64,000 bases of DNA. Source: Allolobophora icterica (lineage: Eukaryota; Annelida; Clitellata; Crassiclitellata; Lumbricidae). Position 1 is the stretch's first letter. The number at the start of each line of letters is the position of its first letter. This document shows, in pieces, positions 10,799 to 40,007 of this stretch. The DNA lies in assembly GCA_963556255.1 (NCBI GenBank), contig OY744607.1, forward strand, positions 985,001 through 1,049,000. The letters run 5' to 3'. The notes under the pieces were generated by a model. That model had not been told where the DNA came from and searched no databases. It saw nothing but the letters and a program-made list of their open reading frames with translations. The position numbers and the translations under genes are program-made.

Positions 10799-11514
10799 GG
10801 CGATCATGCAGAAAGGACATTTGCTTCAATATGTGCCCACTTGCAAAAGCTTTGCTTGAGTGACAGTCGACTCAGACGAACTGGAAGAAGTTTACAAGTT
10901 GGTGGAACGAATGTTGTGATTCGATGAGAGTTTATTTGTTATGGGGTGATGCGTTGAGTGGAAGACAAAGGGAAAGCGGATGCTGGTATCCAGCGGAGAG
11001 AGTGGACAGAACAGACAATCATTGGGTATTTGAATCCAAGACAACTGAATCAAAGGCAGCAACTTGCCACTTGGCTTTGTCATCAGCCGGAAGGTGGAGA
11101 GACAACGATTAACCAGATAATTTGTATGTATTTATGTCTTGTATTTATTTAGCACCTTTTCTAAATCAAAGCGCCATCTATGCATCTGGAATGAGTTGTG
11201 CATTTGACACCGGCGCATTAGAAGTTGCAGATTAATTATTAATAATGAATTATTGTAATAATGACTGAAGAACCAAGAACTGGTGTGATACCTAGTCGTG
11301 TAGTGGTGGTGATGTGAATCTAGGTTTCTGTAAATGTGGCAGCAAAATGCATCAATGACTTTTGCACATATGATTTTTGATCTTTCTTTCTAAATCGTTG
11401 AATGAATCCTAAGTTTCGTTGACAGAATGTTTACCTGTGCTATGCAAAGTTGTAATTTAATGTTAAGTTTATCAAGGGTCAATCAGAGATCGGATTGCTT
11501 GTGCCTGGATTAAT
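10799..11514 (+). other. probable 3' UTR of the IER-like gene and flank
   Basis: No coding sequence follows the stop. ATTTATTTA at 11143-11151, in a local cluster of ATTTA pentamers from 11128, would act as an AU-rich decay signal if transcribed, which fits immediate-early mRNAs. The 3' end was not located. Confidence 0.4.
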
Positions 11515-11539
11515 TTGCCTACCTGTCCTGCTTGCACCA

Positions 11540-11770
11540 TGCTTACCTGTCCTCATTACCTTGCTCACCTGCCCTGGTTACCTTGCTCACCTGTCCTGGT
11601 TACCTTGCTGACCTGTCCTGATTACCTTGCTCACCTGTCCTGGTTACCTTGCTCACCTGTCCTGGTTACCTTGCTCACCTGTCCTGGTTACCTTGCTTAC
11701 CTCTCCTGGTTACCTTTCACACCTGTCCTGGTTACCTTTCACATTTTTCCCGGTTACCTTGCTTACATGT
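11540..11770 (+). repeat. 22-bp minisatellite
   Basis: About ten imperfect copies of a 22-bp unit containing CACCTGTCCTGGTTACCTTG. The period is not a multiple of three, so three frames alternate through it; the long reading frames here are not genes. Confidence 0.92.
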
Positions 11771-12189
11771 TTATGTAGTCAATTGACACATTTGAATCGA
11801 TATTATGTTAGAAAAGTAGGTCTAGATATTAACAATGGTCATTGTCAGCAGAGGTCACTGATAGGGTCTTCTGTAATAGTAACCGTCATCAGAGTCACGT
11901 AGGGCTTTGGTCAGCTAGGTTGGCGATTGCTCAGCTCTGAGTCGTTTCCTTAGAGTGATGAATAATAATTATTCTCTTTGTTGGCTGATGAATGCAGATA
12001 GGAAATTGAACAATGGAGAATGTCGGCCGCACGTGGCCCAGGGCCAAGGATGGAGGGAGGGTGAGAGGGAGGCAGGCAGGAACTGGTTGTCTGCGACATC
12101 TTCTGACTCATCTCGTGAACTTTCTCGTTCGTAATTATATACGACGCATTCAAATAAGCGATCTGTGTTAACGTTGTTGTGTCCACAGA

Positions 12190-12335
12190 AATCTGGGTCA
12201 GAGCGGGGAGGCCCGCGTGTGATTCGTATAAATCTGGGTGAGAGCGGAGAGGCGCGAGTGATTCGTACATATCTGGGTCAGAGTGGGGAGGCTCCATTGT
12301 GATTCGTATGAATCTGGGTCATAGCGGGAGGCCTG
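12190..12335 (+). repeat. about 40-bp tandem repeat, 3-4 copies
   Basis: Units begin AATCTGGGTCAGAGCGGGGA and end GTGATTCGTAT, with base changes between copies. The last copy is truncated near 12335. Confidence 0.8.
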
Positions 12336-12339
12336 AAAC

Positions 12340-13989
12340 TGGTTCTGCTAATTTGTAGGCCAACGTCACAGGATTTTTTAAAGTCCGATATCAAACAATA
12401 ACAGTGATGTTTGACAAGACTTGTTTTGCGACTCTGGGTTTCTTTGAAGTTCAGAAATTAATGTAAACAAGAGCAGAGGATGATTGTCATTTTCACTTGA
12501 AGCGATTGAAGCCTTGTGAGCACTAGCGCTATAAAAGTCTTTAGATTAGATTAGATTATGAAGGCTGTCTGTTATGATTGAAATGATAAATGATGTTCTA
12601 TTTTATAGGCAATTGGTTATGCCTCAGTTTCACTCGTCCACTGCATATTAATATCGACGTTTATTTGTACAATTATCACGTGACTGGTGTTGAGAATTGA
12701 TTAAATTAAATTAGGCGAAAAGAATATGTAATGATTACAAATCGGTAATTGATTAATTCGATCAATCAAACTGTAGGTGAAAAGATTATGAACTGTGTGT
12801 AAATTTATCGATCGTTAATTAATAAATTATTTCAACCAGAGTAACTGGAGATTGTTTGTTGTTAACAGTTTGTTGAGTTTCTTTCCATTTGGAAATTTTT
12901 ATGTAGCTGTTTTTTCTGTTGGCAGATTGCTGTTGATTGTGTGCTAGATAAAACGTAGGTGACGTGATTAAGATGGCAAGGAGGACAATTAAACAGGCGA
13001 CGATGATTAAGAGGACGTGGATGATTAAGACACGGAGGATGTTTAAGCTGAGAATGAATAAGCTGATGAGGATGATTATGACACTGAGGATGACTAAGAC
13101 ATTTAAGACAATGAAGACTATTAAGATAGAGTATTATTAAGATAATGACGATTATTAAACTGATGAGTATTACAAAGACAATTAATTTAAAATCAATATC
13201 TTCCCCAGTCTTAAAACACACTTGAAGTGGCGCTATATAAATTTACAATTACTACTATTCAACACCAGGTGTCGTCCGATTGCTTCCCTGGCGAAGGGGC
13301 CCCCATAACAGCTCAAGCTTTAGGGCCCCAAAAATGTAGGTCCTCCTCTGGATTTGCCCCTTTCAGGGCCCAGGTTAGCGCCTCCCTGAACCTTAACAAG
13401 TTGGTTCGTCAACTTCCAATAAGCTAATGTTCACGAAATCAGTAGGACTGCATCGCTTTCTGATTTATGTGGCAACAACCGCTAACATCCTTGACAAAGC
13501 GCTGTACTTAGCAGTGCGAACTAGCTATAGGCCTAATAGCCGTTAGCAGTTTAATTGAGCTGGCAGTCTGTGCGTGTGTCATAAAAACATTGTATACTGT
13601 AGGCCTATACATATATATGGTTATCGGTTGACAATCAACGTGCTACTAGGCGTGAAGCACATGGACCGAGTCCAGCAGAATCCAGACTCTGTCTCAGGGA
13701 TGGTGCAACAGGGTCGTCGAGGTTGAAGCTATTCTGTCAGCCTCATTCTGTACCACCAGATGTGCAAGCTGCTCTTTTACCCTGCTTCTGCGATCCACGC
13801 CGCTCCAACCTCCCCCTCATGCAGGTGCCCCACCGTCAGAACCCTCATAACCCGCCACTCATTAGGTCCTTGTTGTCTGGGAGGATGATAAACTCCTCTA
13901 CGCCCTACTTGCACTCTTGCGTTGCCCGCCAATGTTTGGTGGGCGATGCCTATTGTAAAAGATATAAAATACGTACACGTAAAATAGGT
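12340..13989. other. intergenic, AT-rich, no gene seen
   Basis: A SINE-tail remnant is at about 12520-12557 (GCGCTATAAAAGTCTTTAGA). A degenerate GATTAAGA/GAGGATG tandem tract runs about 12960-13170. A GGGCCCC-rich stretch at 13280-13380 looks like decayed hAT material. No supported gene. Confidence 0.5.
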
Positions 13990-14662
13990 TCAAGGTAACA
14001 TGGGTATAAGGTACATAAAAACAACACATATGTAACATAAGGTACATAAAAACAACACGTGTAACATAAAGGGTTTAAGGTACATAAAAAAACAACACAT
14101 ATGAAACACAACATGGGTATAAGGTAGGCCTACATAAAAAAACACATATGTAACATATCATTGGTTAAAGGTCCATAAAAACAACACCTATGTAACACAA
14201 CATGGGTATAAGGTACATAAAAACAACACATATGTAACATAACAGGGGTTCAAGGTACATAAAAACAACACATATGTAACACAACATGGGTATAAGGTAC
14301 ATAAAAACAACACATATGTAACATAACATGGGTTCAAGGTACATAAAAACAACACATATGTAACATAACAGGGGTTCAAGGTACATAAAAACAACACATA
14401 TGTAACATAACAGGGGTTCAAGGTACATAAAAACAACACATATGTAACATAACAGGGGTTCAAGGTACATAAAAAACAACACATATGTAACATAACAGGG
14501 GTTCAAGGTACATAAAAACAACACATATGTAACATAACAGGGGTTCAAGGTACATAAAAAACAACACATATGTAACATAACAGGGGTTCAAGGTACATAA
14601 AAACAACACATATGTAACATAACAGGGGTTCAAGGTACATAAAAACAACACATATGTAACAT
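13990..14662 (+). repeat. 42-bp minisatellite, about 16 copies
   Basis: Units contain ACATAAAAACAACACATATG followed by TAACATAACAGGGGTTCAAG. Two unit variants (GGGTATAAGG and GGGGTTCAAGG) are interspersed in the first half, then the second variant takes over, which suggests local expansion. Because 42 is a multiple of three, long minus-strand frames stay open (YVTYVLF-type repeats); there is no other sign of coding. The repeats have no unique spacers, so this is not a CRISPR array. Confidence 0.95.
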
Positions 14663-14799
14663 AATTTGTATTATGTTATTCATCTGTTTTAGCGAGAGAC
14701 ACCGCAGGAGTACAATGTTCGATTATTGTAATTATGTCCTTTATAATATTACTTGTATTATTATTATTACTATTATTATTATTATAATTTTTATTATTA

Positions 14800-14979
14800 T
14801 TATTAAGCACTTATTAAGCGCCACTATCTAGTGACCAAGCATCAATGGGTGGTGCTGAGTAATTGCGAGTGAAGGACTTGCACAAAGTCCCTACACAGTA
14901 ACCGTCAGAGGAGGAGGTTCGAACCCATACACTTTACATTACAGGACAAGCACACTAACCAATCGGCTACCGTATCCCA
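14800..14979 (-). mobile_element. tRNA-derived SINE, family 1
   Basis: Read on the minus strand it starts TGGGATACGGTAGCCGATTGG (polymerase III A box) with GGGTTCGAACC as B box, then the family core (TTCACTCGCAATTACTCAGC) and a TTAATAAGTGC plus TAA-rich tail. Other copies: 27490, 33722, 35842, 37861, 56744, 58211, 60308 and 61131. Confidence 0.85.
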
Positions 14980-17040
14980 CTTTAATAATATATCCGACGA
15001 TAGGGTAAACTCGTTTAGGGTGTTTAGACAAAACTTAGTGTTTGTTAACAAATGCCTCTTTAGGTATATAAGAAAACTGTGGTTATGATCATGATATATG
15101 GGTTGATGCTATATGAATCCACTTTTCAGTTAGGCCCACCTAGTAAAATACTGTTTCACATTCAGACCATATGAACAGCAATTACTGTCAACTGGTTTTC
15201 TTCTCTGGGAAGACTTCTTTCAGTGTAGTCTAGCAGAATATTTCCTGTTGACGGCTCTGCACGCGATCATAAACGCCAACTTCCGTTACAGGGCAAGTCG
15301 GGGGAAGTGAGTCATTTGCTGGCCCCTACTGATCTGTAGAGTAATAATTGGCCAGTAACTATAGATAGTCATTTCCTATGTTAGACACGCACTTCGAGAT
15401 TGACTTTGCCCAGATAGTCCGCTTGTAATATTGACACAATCACTGCCGCTCATTTCCTTGGAGGCGGCTGGCAACTAGTGTGTAGCCTATAACGCGTGTT
15501 CCTCGGTGCAACTTTAAATCCAATCTTTCCTGTTGATGGCTCTGCCTTGGTAGCCTAGTGGTGCATTTGGCCTACTTCAAAGTTCTTATTTCAAAATGGA
15601 AAACGACCAATATGTTCAGCAGTGCACTGTAAACCATTGTAAATCGTGTTTTCTTAGACCGAACGCGCACCAGATTAACCGATAGCGCAGAACAATAATA
15701 GGTAAATATTTGTGAACGATAATACGCATCATATCAGCAGAATGATGTTATTGTGTACTTGTCAGCAACCGTGGCATACGCAGTTGAGTCATTGTCCTGA
15801 AGTTGTTTTCGAAACTTCGCTTTGTTCAGTCGAAAATCGTTTTACAAAGATACGAGTCTTTTGAGATTTACATTTCACAGTCGTATTTGAAAAGACTGAG
15901 TTAATAGGAATTCAAAATAAAGATATGACGTTCACATTATTTGGATGCAACTGACCTAATATCGTAAATCATGCCATTGTTAATATTTTGGAATGTGGAC
16001 GAGTTATATCAATGACATACCTTTTAGTGTCACGAGGTCTTTAAGAAGCTTTTCTCAACCATTTTATTTCCTTTTTATGATATATAAAATGTTGTGTGGG
16101 TCAAAGTAAGGCTTTAAACAATTTTTTTGGTGTTCGGAATTCTGTCGACTGTTTAGTCACATCTGCATTGGCCCAGATAGTCTCTAGGCCTATAAGTCTA
16201 CAGTTTCTACATAAAAGCAATTTAACAGTATATCATTGTGCATTCCATGAAACTCAGTCCAAATACTCTGTCACTGGGCCTACTTTCACCGCTCGATTAT
16301 TGCTTAGAAACGCTGATCCGTCTTTCCTGGAAGTATGCCTACTTACGTACTTACTTAATCAACATATCCGACAATGCATTAGGAGCCGAACAAAAGCTTC
16401 CATTTATGGAGTCGTTACCAATGCGCCGTTATTTGCTCGCATCCGTTGAACCTGGATGGACAGCAACGGCGGATGGTGCCCCGCTGTTGACCACCGAACA
16501 TGCTTGACCAGACTATATCACCATGGCACTAGTTGCCTGGATACCAGCATATTGATTACGGCCGCCTACGTGTTCCTGCACATACAACGCCTCTGCACTA
16601 GGCCCTATATTTTGTTTTTCTACCGCGCTGGTCTTACGGCACCCGCAGCGATATCACTGCTAGCTCAGAACTATAACATTATAAATAACTACTACTAAAT
16701 ATCTACTATATATTACAATACAAAACAAAACGTATAAATATTTAGTTATAGCTACAGAAAGATCCTAAAATATTCTCAATTCATTTTCCTAGAATACGGA
16801 CAAATAATAATATTGCACTGATGTACCTAAGCACGAATTCTAAATTCTAATGAACCGATGAACCCGTATATTTATGACGTCATAAAACAGCTTAACATCA
16901 ACGCTGTCGCCATCTATTGGATGCCGACGCCAGTTGTTATTCTTCGCGCGGTTCACGCGTGGGGGGCCGTCGTCCGGGTGAACGACCGGACAAATAGAAC
17001 TCCTGTAGCAAATATGTTTGTTTATACCGGGCCAAACATG
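14980..17040. other. intergenic, no supported gene
   Basis: Short fragments repeat inside the region: TTCCTGTTGACGGCTCTGC near 15245 and a variant near 15530. CCCAGATAGTC occurs near 15411 and 16171. A consensus CRE (TGACGTCA, 16875-16882) precedes a CpG-rich stretch to about 17240 and could mark a promoter, but I cannot identify a transcript. Confidence 0.4.
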
Positions 17041-17063
17041 GGCGGCGGCGGCGGCGGCGGCGG
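17041..17063 (+). repeat. (GGC)n microsatellite in CpG-rich segment
   Basis: Seven to eight GGC units within the CpG-rich stretch 16900-17240. It would read poly-Gly or poly-Ala, but no gene model supports translation. Confidence 0.9.
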
Positions 17064-17470
17064 CCCAGTCGATCTCCGGCCTGCACCGTGGCCCGTGTCT
17101 TGTACGTGGCAGACGAAGGGTTGTTGACGACTGTGATCTACACGAAGGCGTTAACCTGTCGGAATATAATATTATCTGTGCAGACGATCGGCCTTTGTTT
17201 TGGGGGCGTCTTGCGGTTGTTATGCGTTGGGTCTGGTTTAATTAATGTGCTGTTTGTGTGTGTCTAGCACTGAAGGACTGTGCGCAGAACTAGGCTTCAC
17301 GAAAGGGTTGAAGAGAAATAGTAGACCAGAGAAGTCCGAGAAGTTATGAGATGATGACGACTAGTGTCCGCGAATGATGACTCATCGCATGTTGTGAGTG
17401 TAAGTAAGTAAGTAAGCAAGTGGCCTTTATTTGCATATGACAAGCGCACATGCATGTTGAACCAAGGCAA

Positions 17471-17538
<68 letters not shown>

Positions 17539-17579
17539 GGTGGTGGTGGTGGTGGTGGTGGTGGTGGTGGTGATGATGA
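17471..17579 (+). repeat. (ATG)n-(GTG)n compound microsatellite
   Basis: A GAT/ATG trinucleotide block changes to GGT/GTG at 17524, then ends in GATGATGAC. Poly-Met/Val frames across it are artefacts. Confidence 0.97.
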
Positions 17580-17907
17580 CTGGCTTAACAAGAGCCGTTG
17601 TTTTCGGTTCGTTTGAGAACGAGGCCAATGTTCAGGAACAACACGCATTGTATTCACCGACGCCCGACCTATTTACCGGAATGTTTACTTGTCGACACAC
17701 GTGTCTCTTCCTAGGGTTCAGTGGATCGGTCAGTTAGACTCATGAGAGCCGATCAGTCACTGTATGACAGACTGACATACTGGCATAAGTCTGATTGGTT
17801 GATTGATTGATTGACTCACTCGTTGACTGACAGCTAAGTTGCAAGCAAACTGACTGACTGTAAGCCAGCCAACCGCTACGTGACTGAGTGAGTGAGTCAA
17901 TCAACCA

Positions 17908-18035
17908 GTCATCCATTCATCCATCCATCTATCCATGCATTTATTCATTCATTGGTTCAGTCATTAATCATCCATCCATTCATTCATTCATTCATTCATT
18001 CATTCATTCATTCATTCATTCATTCATTCATTCAT

Positions 18036-18092
<57 letters not shown>
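17908..18092 (+). repeat. (ATTC)n-(CAGC)n compound microsatellite
   Basis: Degenerate ATCC/ATTC tetramers give way to pure CATT units and then to pure CAGC/AGCC tetramers at about 18038. Confidence 0.95.
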
Positions 18093-18095
<3 letters not shown>

Positions 18096-18277
18096 TCGCA
18101 CATCAGGTACAGACTACAGTTCGTTGACCCAATGCCTGAGTGTGCCATCAGTGCCAGTTCAACACAGGGAGAGGGTTCAAAAAAGTTAGCCCAGCAACCG
18201 TAATTTAAGCTCGTTCACCAAGAACGGTTCTTCACTTAGGTATTTTGATCAGACAAAAATATTCAGATGACCTCTGA

Positions 18278-18387
<110 letters not shown>

Positions 18388-18432
18388 GAAAGATCCTGTA
18401 TCGCCCACCGTGCGTCCGTGCCTTAGTTCATA

Positions 18433-18463
18433 GACCCTGGTATAAGCACTTATACCAGGGGTC
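18433..18463. repeat. perfect hairpin-forming inverted repeat
   Basis: Arms GACCCTGGTATAA (18433-18445) and its complement with one bulged base (18450-18463), around a 4-nt loop GCAC. No adjacent gene explains it. Confidence 0.7.
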
Positions 18464-19043
18464 CATGCGCAGTTCCTTCGTGCCCCATCACGTGCTGTTA
18501 ACATCGAAACACTCAAAGCACCCTTCAACCCCATCTAACCCTTCCCCGCCCAAGGGCACGCAGACAATAGACACACGAAAACGTCAAGAGCAATAGCCTT
18601 TAGGCCTATTTAGGCCTCGCACTCGGCCCTATCCTTAGGCCAAGGTAGGCGCTTGTTGCCCAACCTGAGAGCGATTAACCTCGACCGACGAGTTTCAATT
18701 TGTTTCGGTCAATGATCTGTGCTGCCATCTATGAAGGTTGAAGACTAGACAAGTTGACGCTAAGCGTCGGCTGCTCAAGGTTTTTTATGCCAATCCATTC
18801 GTCAGATGTCGCAAGTGGCGTTTATTCTAATCGCACGGATCCAGGCTCATCGTTTTATTATTAGTATCATTAACATAATCGTGATGTTATGGATGTAAAA
18901 CGCAGTCTTAAAACCAGTTTTATGGCGCCTCGATTAACTCCAGACAAGATTTATATATAAATGATAGAGGTCTTACATATTATAATACACAGTCCGCTTA
19001 AGCGAACAGGGAGCGAACTTAACGTTTTTCCACAGCGCGGGAG

Positions 19044-19461
<418 letters not shown>

Positions 19462-19695
19462 AGGTCACCTGAAATTGATTCGGCTGAGATCTCAAATCGA
19501 TTGGATATCGCGGAATAACGTGTGAATTGCTCTCAAGAAACTCCGAAGGTCTCAATGTATCTCTGCTGACGCCATGATGATAAATCACAGGAAATGAGAA
19601 ACAACTCACCTGCCGTGAATCACTGTCACCTGATATTGACCTCAGAAGGTCACGAGCAACAACACTCGAACCATATTGTAAGCACTCGAATTTAA

Positions 19696-19895
19696 NNNNN
19701 NNNNNNNNNNNNNNNNNNNNNNNNNNNNNNNNNNNNNNNNNNNNNNNNNNNNNNNNNNNNNNNNNNNNNNNNNNNNNNNNNNNNNNNNNNNNNNNNNNNN
19801 NNNNNNNNNNNNNNNNNNNNNNNNNNNNNNNNNNNNNNNNNNNNNNNNNNNNNNNNNNNNNNNNNNNNNNNNNNNNNNNNNNNNNNNNNNNNNNN
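19696..19895. other. assembly gap (200 N)
   Basis: Exactly 200 N. The 15 bases AGCACTCGAATTTAA occur immediately before (19681-19695) and after (19896-19910) the gap, suggesting overlapping contig ends. Confidence 0.99.
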
Positions 19896-20164
19896 AGCAC
19901 TCGAATTTAACAGCAATTTTTAACGAGACAAGGCCACGAGCAACGATAACGCAACCACTCGTTTTAAGTTGTTGGCCATACAGAAGGACAACGCAGGAGG
20001 CTCACTCTTCGCTCAACAGACCTATTTATTCGTATAAACTCAGAATTTCTTAAAGCACTATTCTAAAACTATGCGCAGGGCACCAGCTTATTCACGAGCC
20101 CTGCGTCGTGTCAGAGGGGTTCTACAGAGATAAGAAATGTGCGGTGGAGATCTGCGTTCCGTTG

Positions 20165-20895
<731 letters not shown>

Positions 20896-22374
20896 CGCGA
20901 GCAAAATTGACCGCATTATGGTTATAAGCCCTGCAATAAGAAGCAGAAATACGATCGAGGGCAATGCAAAGAACAGAATATTGGAGAAATGTTGAAGTTC
21001 AACTCGAATTATTTTTACTAATACTTACTTCATGAAATAAACTCAGAATGAACAATTAATCAATTACAACATCTCTGACGTCACAGAGTCGTGACTGTGG
21101 ACACGCCGCATCTCATCACAACAGACCCGGGGCCGGCTTTATATATAGCCCAAATGGAGCCCCAGACAAAACATACATTTTACGCCCTTTGCCCTCTCCC
21201 CCCCCCCACTCGACGGTCCACCCCACGTCACAACCCGATGAGGAACTAGCCAGAACATTAGGCCCTACACTGAACTGAATTATTTATTATTTGAATTCAA
21301 ATGAAAATAGTCATTGTAGGCCTAATTGAAAAAAAATGGCAAAAAAAACGAACATAAAACTGGTAAAGCACAGTTTTATTTGAAAATGGCAACCCTTCCA
21401 CCCCAGGCAACTGCAGCCTGCTTTGCCTGTACCTAGGGTCGGCTTCAAATATTAATAGACGCGATTCAGCGCTTTATTTTGCACAAGATAAACTGTTTTG
21501 TATTCTAGCTTTCTAATCGTTCACAGCCAATAGGCCTACTTAAAAAGCGGAACCGTAATTTAACAATGCCTGGTACATCCCACGCAATGTATACAGGCGC
21601 CCACGATAAAAATTCCGACAATAATAATACTATAGGGCCTACTGTTATAGGCCTACATCCGCCCCAATCGTCTGCTGATTAGGATCCTACATCATACATC
21701 CCTCGTGACCTCTGAAAATCTTCTGATCGAGTTTCCCAAACTGTCATCACTCACACAAAAATTAATATTGTGGGCCTCATCACAACGATCTGTCCAATAT
21801 TCATATACTGTCGGCTACAATTACACAAGCCTAGTATGAAAAATTAATCAAAGGACACTTCATGTTTAATATTATCCGGTTCAGGATGTTACTTGTCTGT
21901 GTGAAGAAAAGTCGCACAAGGGAAGTGTGCCCTTAGGCCTATAGTACGCTCGTAAATAAGGTGGTGGCATGGGCTTGGCTTTCGAGTGGCGCTTTAGAAG
22001 TTTGGAGATTGCGATTGCGTTGTCGCGTAGCCTAGCCCTAGTATACTTAGCGTGAATAAGTTCAACGGGCACAATTTGATGAAACTATTACTTTTAAAAC
22101 CCATCACCCTGGTACCATAACGTCTCCTCGGCTTGACCTCTCCAAGATTCTGACCGGACACTGAAACGGACAAAAAACCTGTCGATCTTGTATTTGGGAG
22201 TGACCTATAGCGACGCCGATTTTATTTCCTAACGAATAAAGTTGTCACATTGACGACCTTCGGCGGATCCATTGTGCATATTTACCGTGACAATAAGGAT
22301 ATTTCCAAGTTATATTAATTAGATCATACTGAACGTCTGTCAGTTATTGATAACTTGATGCTGTTTCTGGTTGA
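20896..22374. other. intergenic, no gene seen
   Basis: Several TAGGCCTA-type motifs, which are common across this genome. A degenerate SINE-tail remnant (GTGGCGCTTTAGAAGTTTGG) is near 21987. The stretch before 22375 is the 5' flank of the first dynamin copy and has no counterpart before copy B. Confidence 0.5.
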
Positions 22375-22528
22375 ACTGAAGTTGTTGAACAGATGCGCTC
22401 TGGCTTGGGCTAAGTTTGGGCTACTTTCGTTACGGCTGTGCTACCCGTTGCTGTTTATTTAGGCAACAGGTATTATCATTAGCGAATGTCGATTGGAAAT
22501 CTGATGCATCTTGAGAAAAACGGGAAAA

Positions 22529-39382
<16,854 letters not shown>

Positions 39383-40007
39383 GATTGACGAGCGACAGAT
39401 TCTCCGATGTCGTCACTACGAGACAAAAGAACAAGTGTATCTGAAAGAGACCTGTATGACTTGCTTCATTATATGGATACATAAATAGAGAAATATAATA
39501 TGTCCGGTATAAATATATTTCTACAGACTCTGGGTTCATGCTCATCTCCTGGTGCACGAAATCCGGTTTGAGAAGAATTCTTGAAGGTTTGAGTAGAATT
39601 CTTGAAGGGGTGCTATACAATCCTCTGAATGACTAATGTAGTACTTGCATCTGTAAGAAATATATTGAGTGTACATAGGCAGATATTTGATACAATTTAG
39701 CGTTTTTTGTAAGTATTTGAAGGTTGGATGCAATTGTTAGCGCACTGAATTTCGTATCGACAACTATTTAGTTTAAGGAACATTTGACAGCATCAGAGGT
39801 GAATTGCGTGGAATTGTGATTGGATTGGCTATCTGTTGCCACTTGATTATGAAATTAGAATTTCCGTTTGGTTTCTGGTGTACTGAATATCAAAAACTGT
39901 CGCTAGGTCGACTGAAATAGAAGGTGGAAAGATGATATTTTTTTTGCGAGAGGACTGAACAGTGCTGCGATACTTTGATAGTTGCAGTTTGTGCTTCTTG
40001 TTAGGGC

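Noticed and set aside
14165..14651. 137-aa minus-strand frame of YVTYVLF-type repeats
   Set aside because: The 42-bp minisatellite keeps one frame open by length alone; there is no start context, domain or unique flank.
13990..14662. CRISPR-like array
   Set aside because: Units are directly tandem with no unique spacers, and the genome is animal; it is a minisatellite.
16096..16698. Overlapping frames of 80-117 aa
   Set aside because: No recognisable motif, competing frames over the same bases, and no splice or promoter support.
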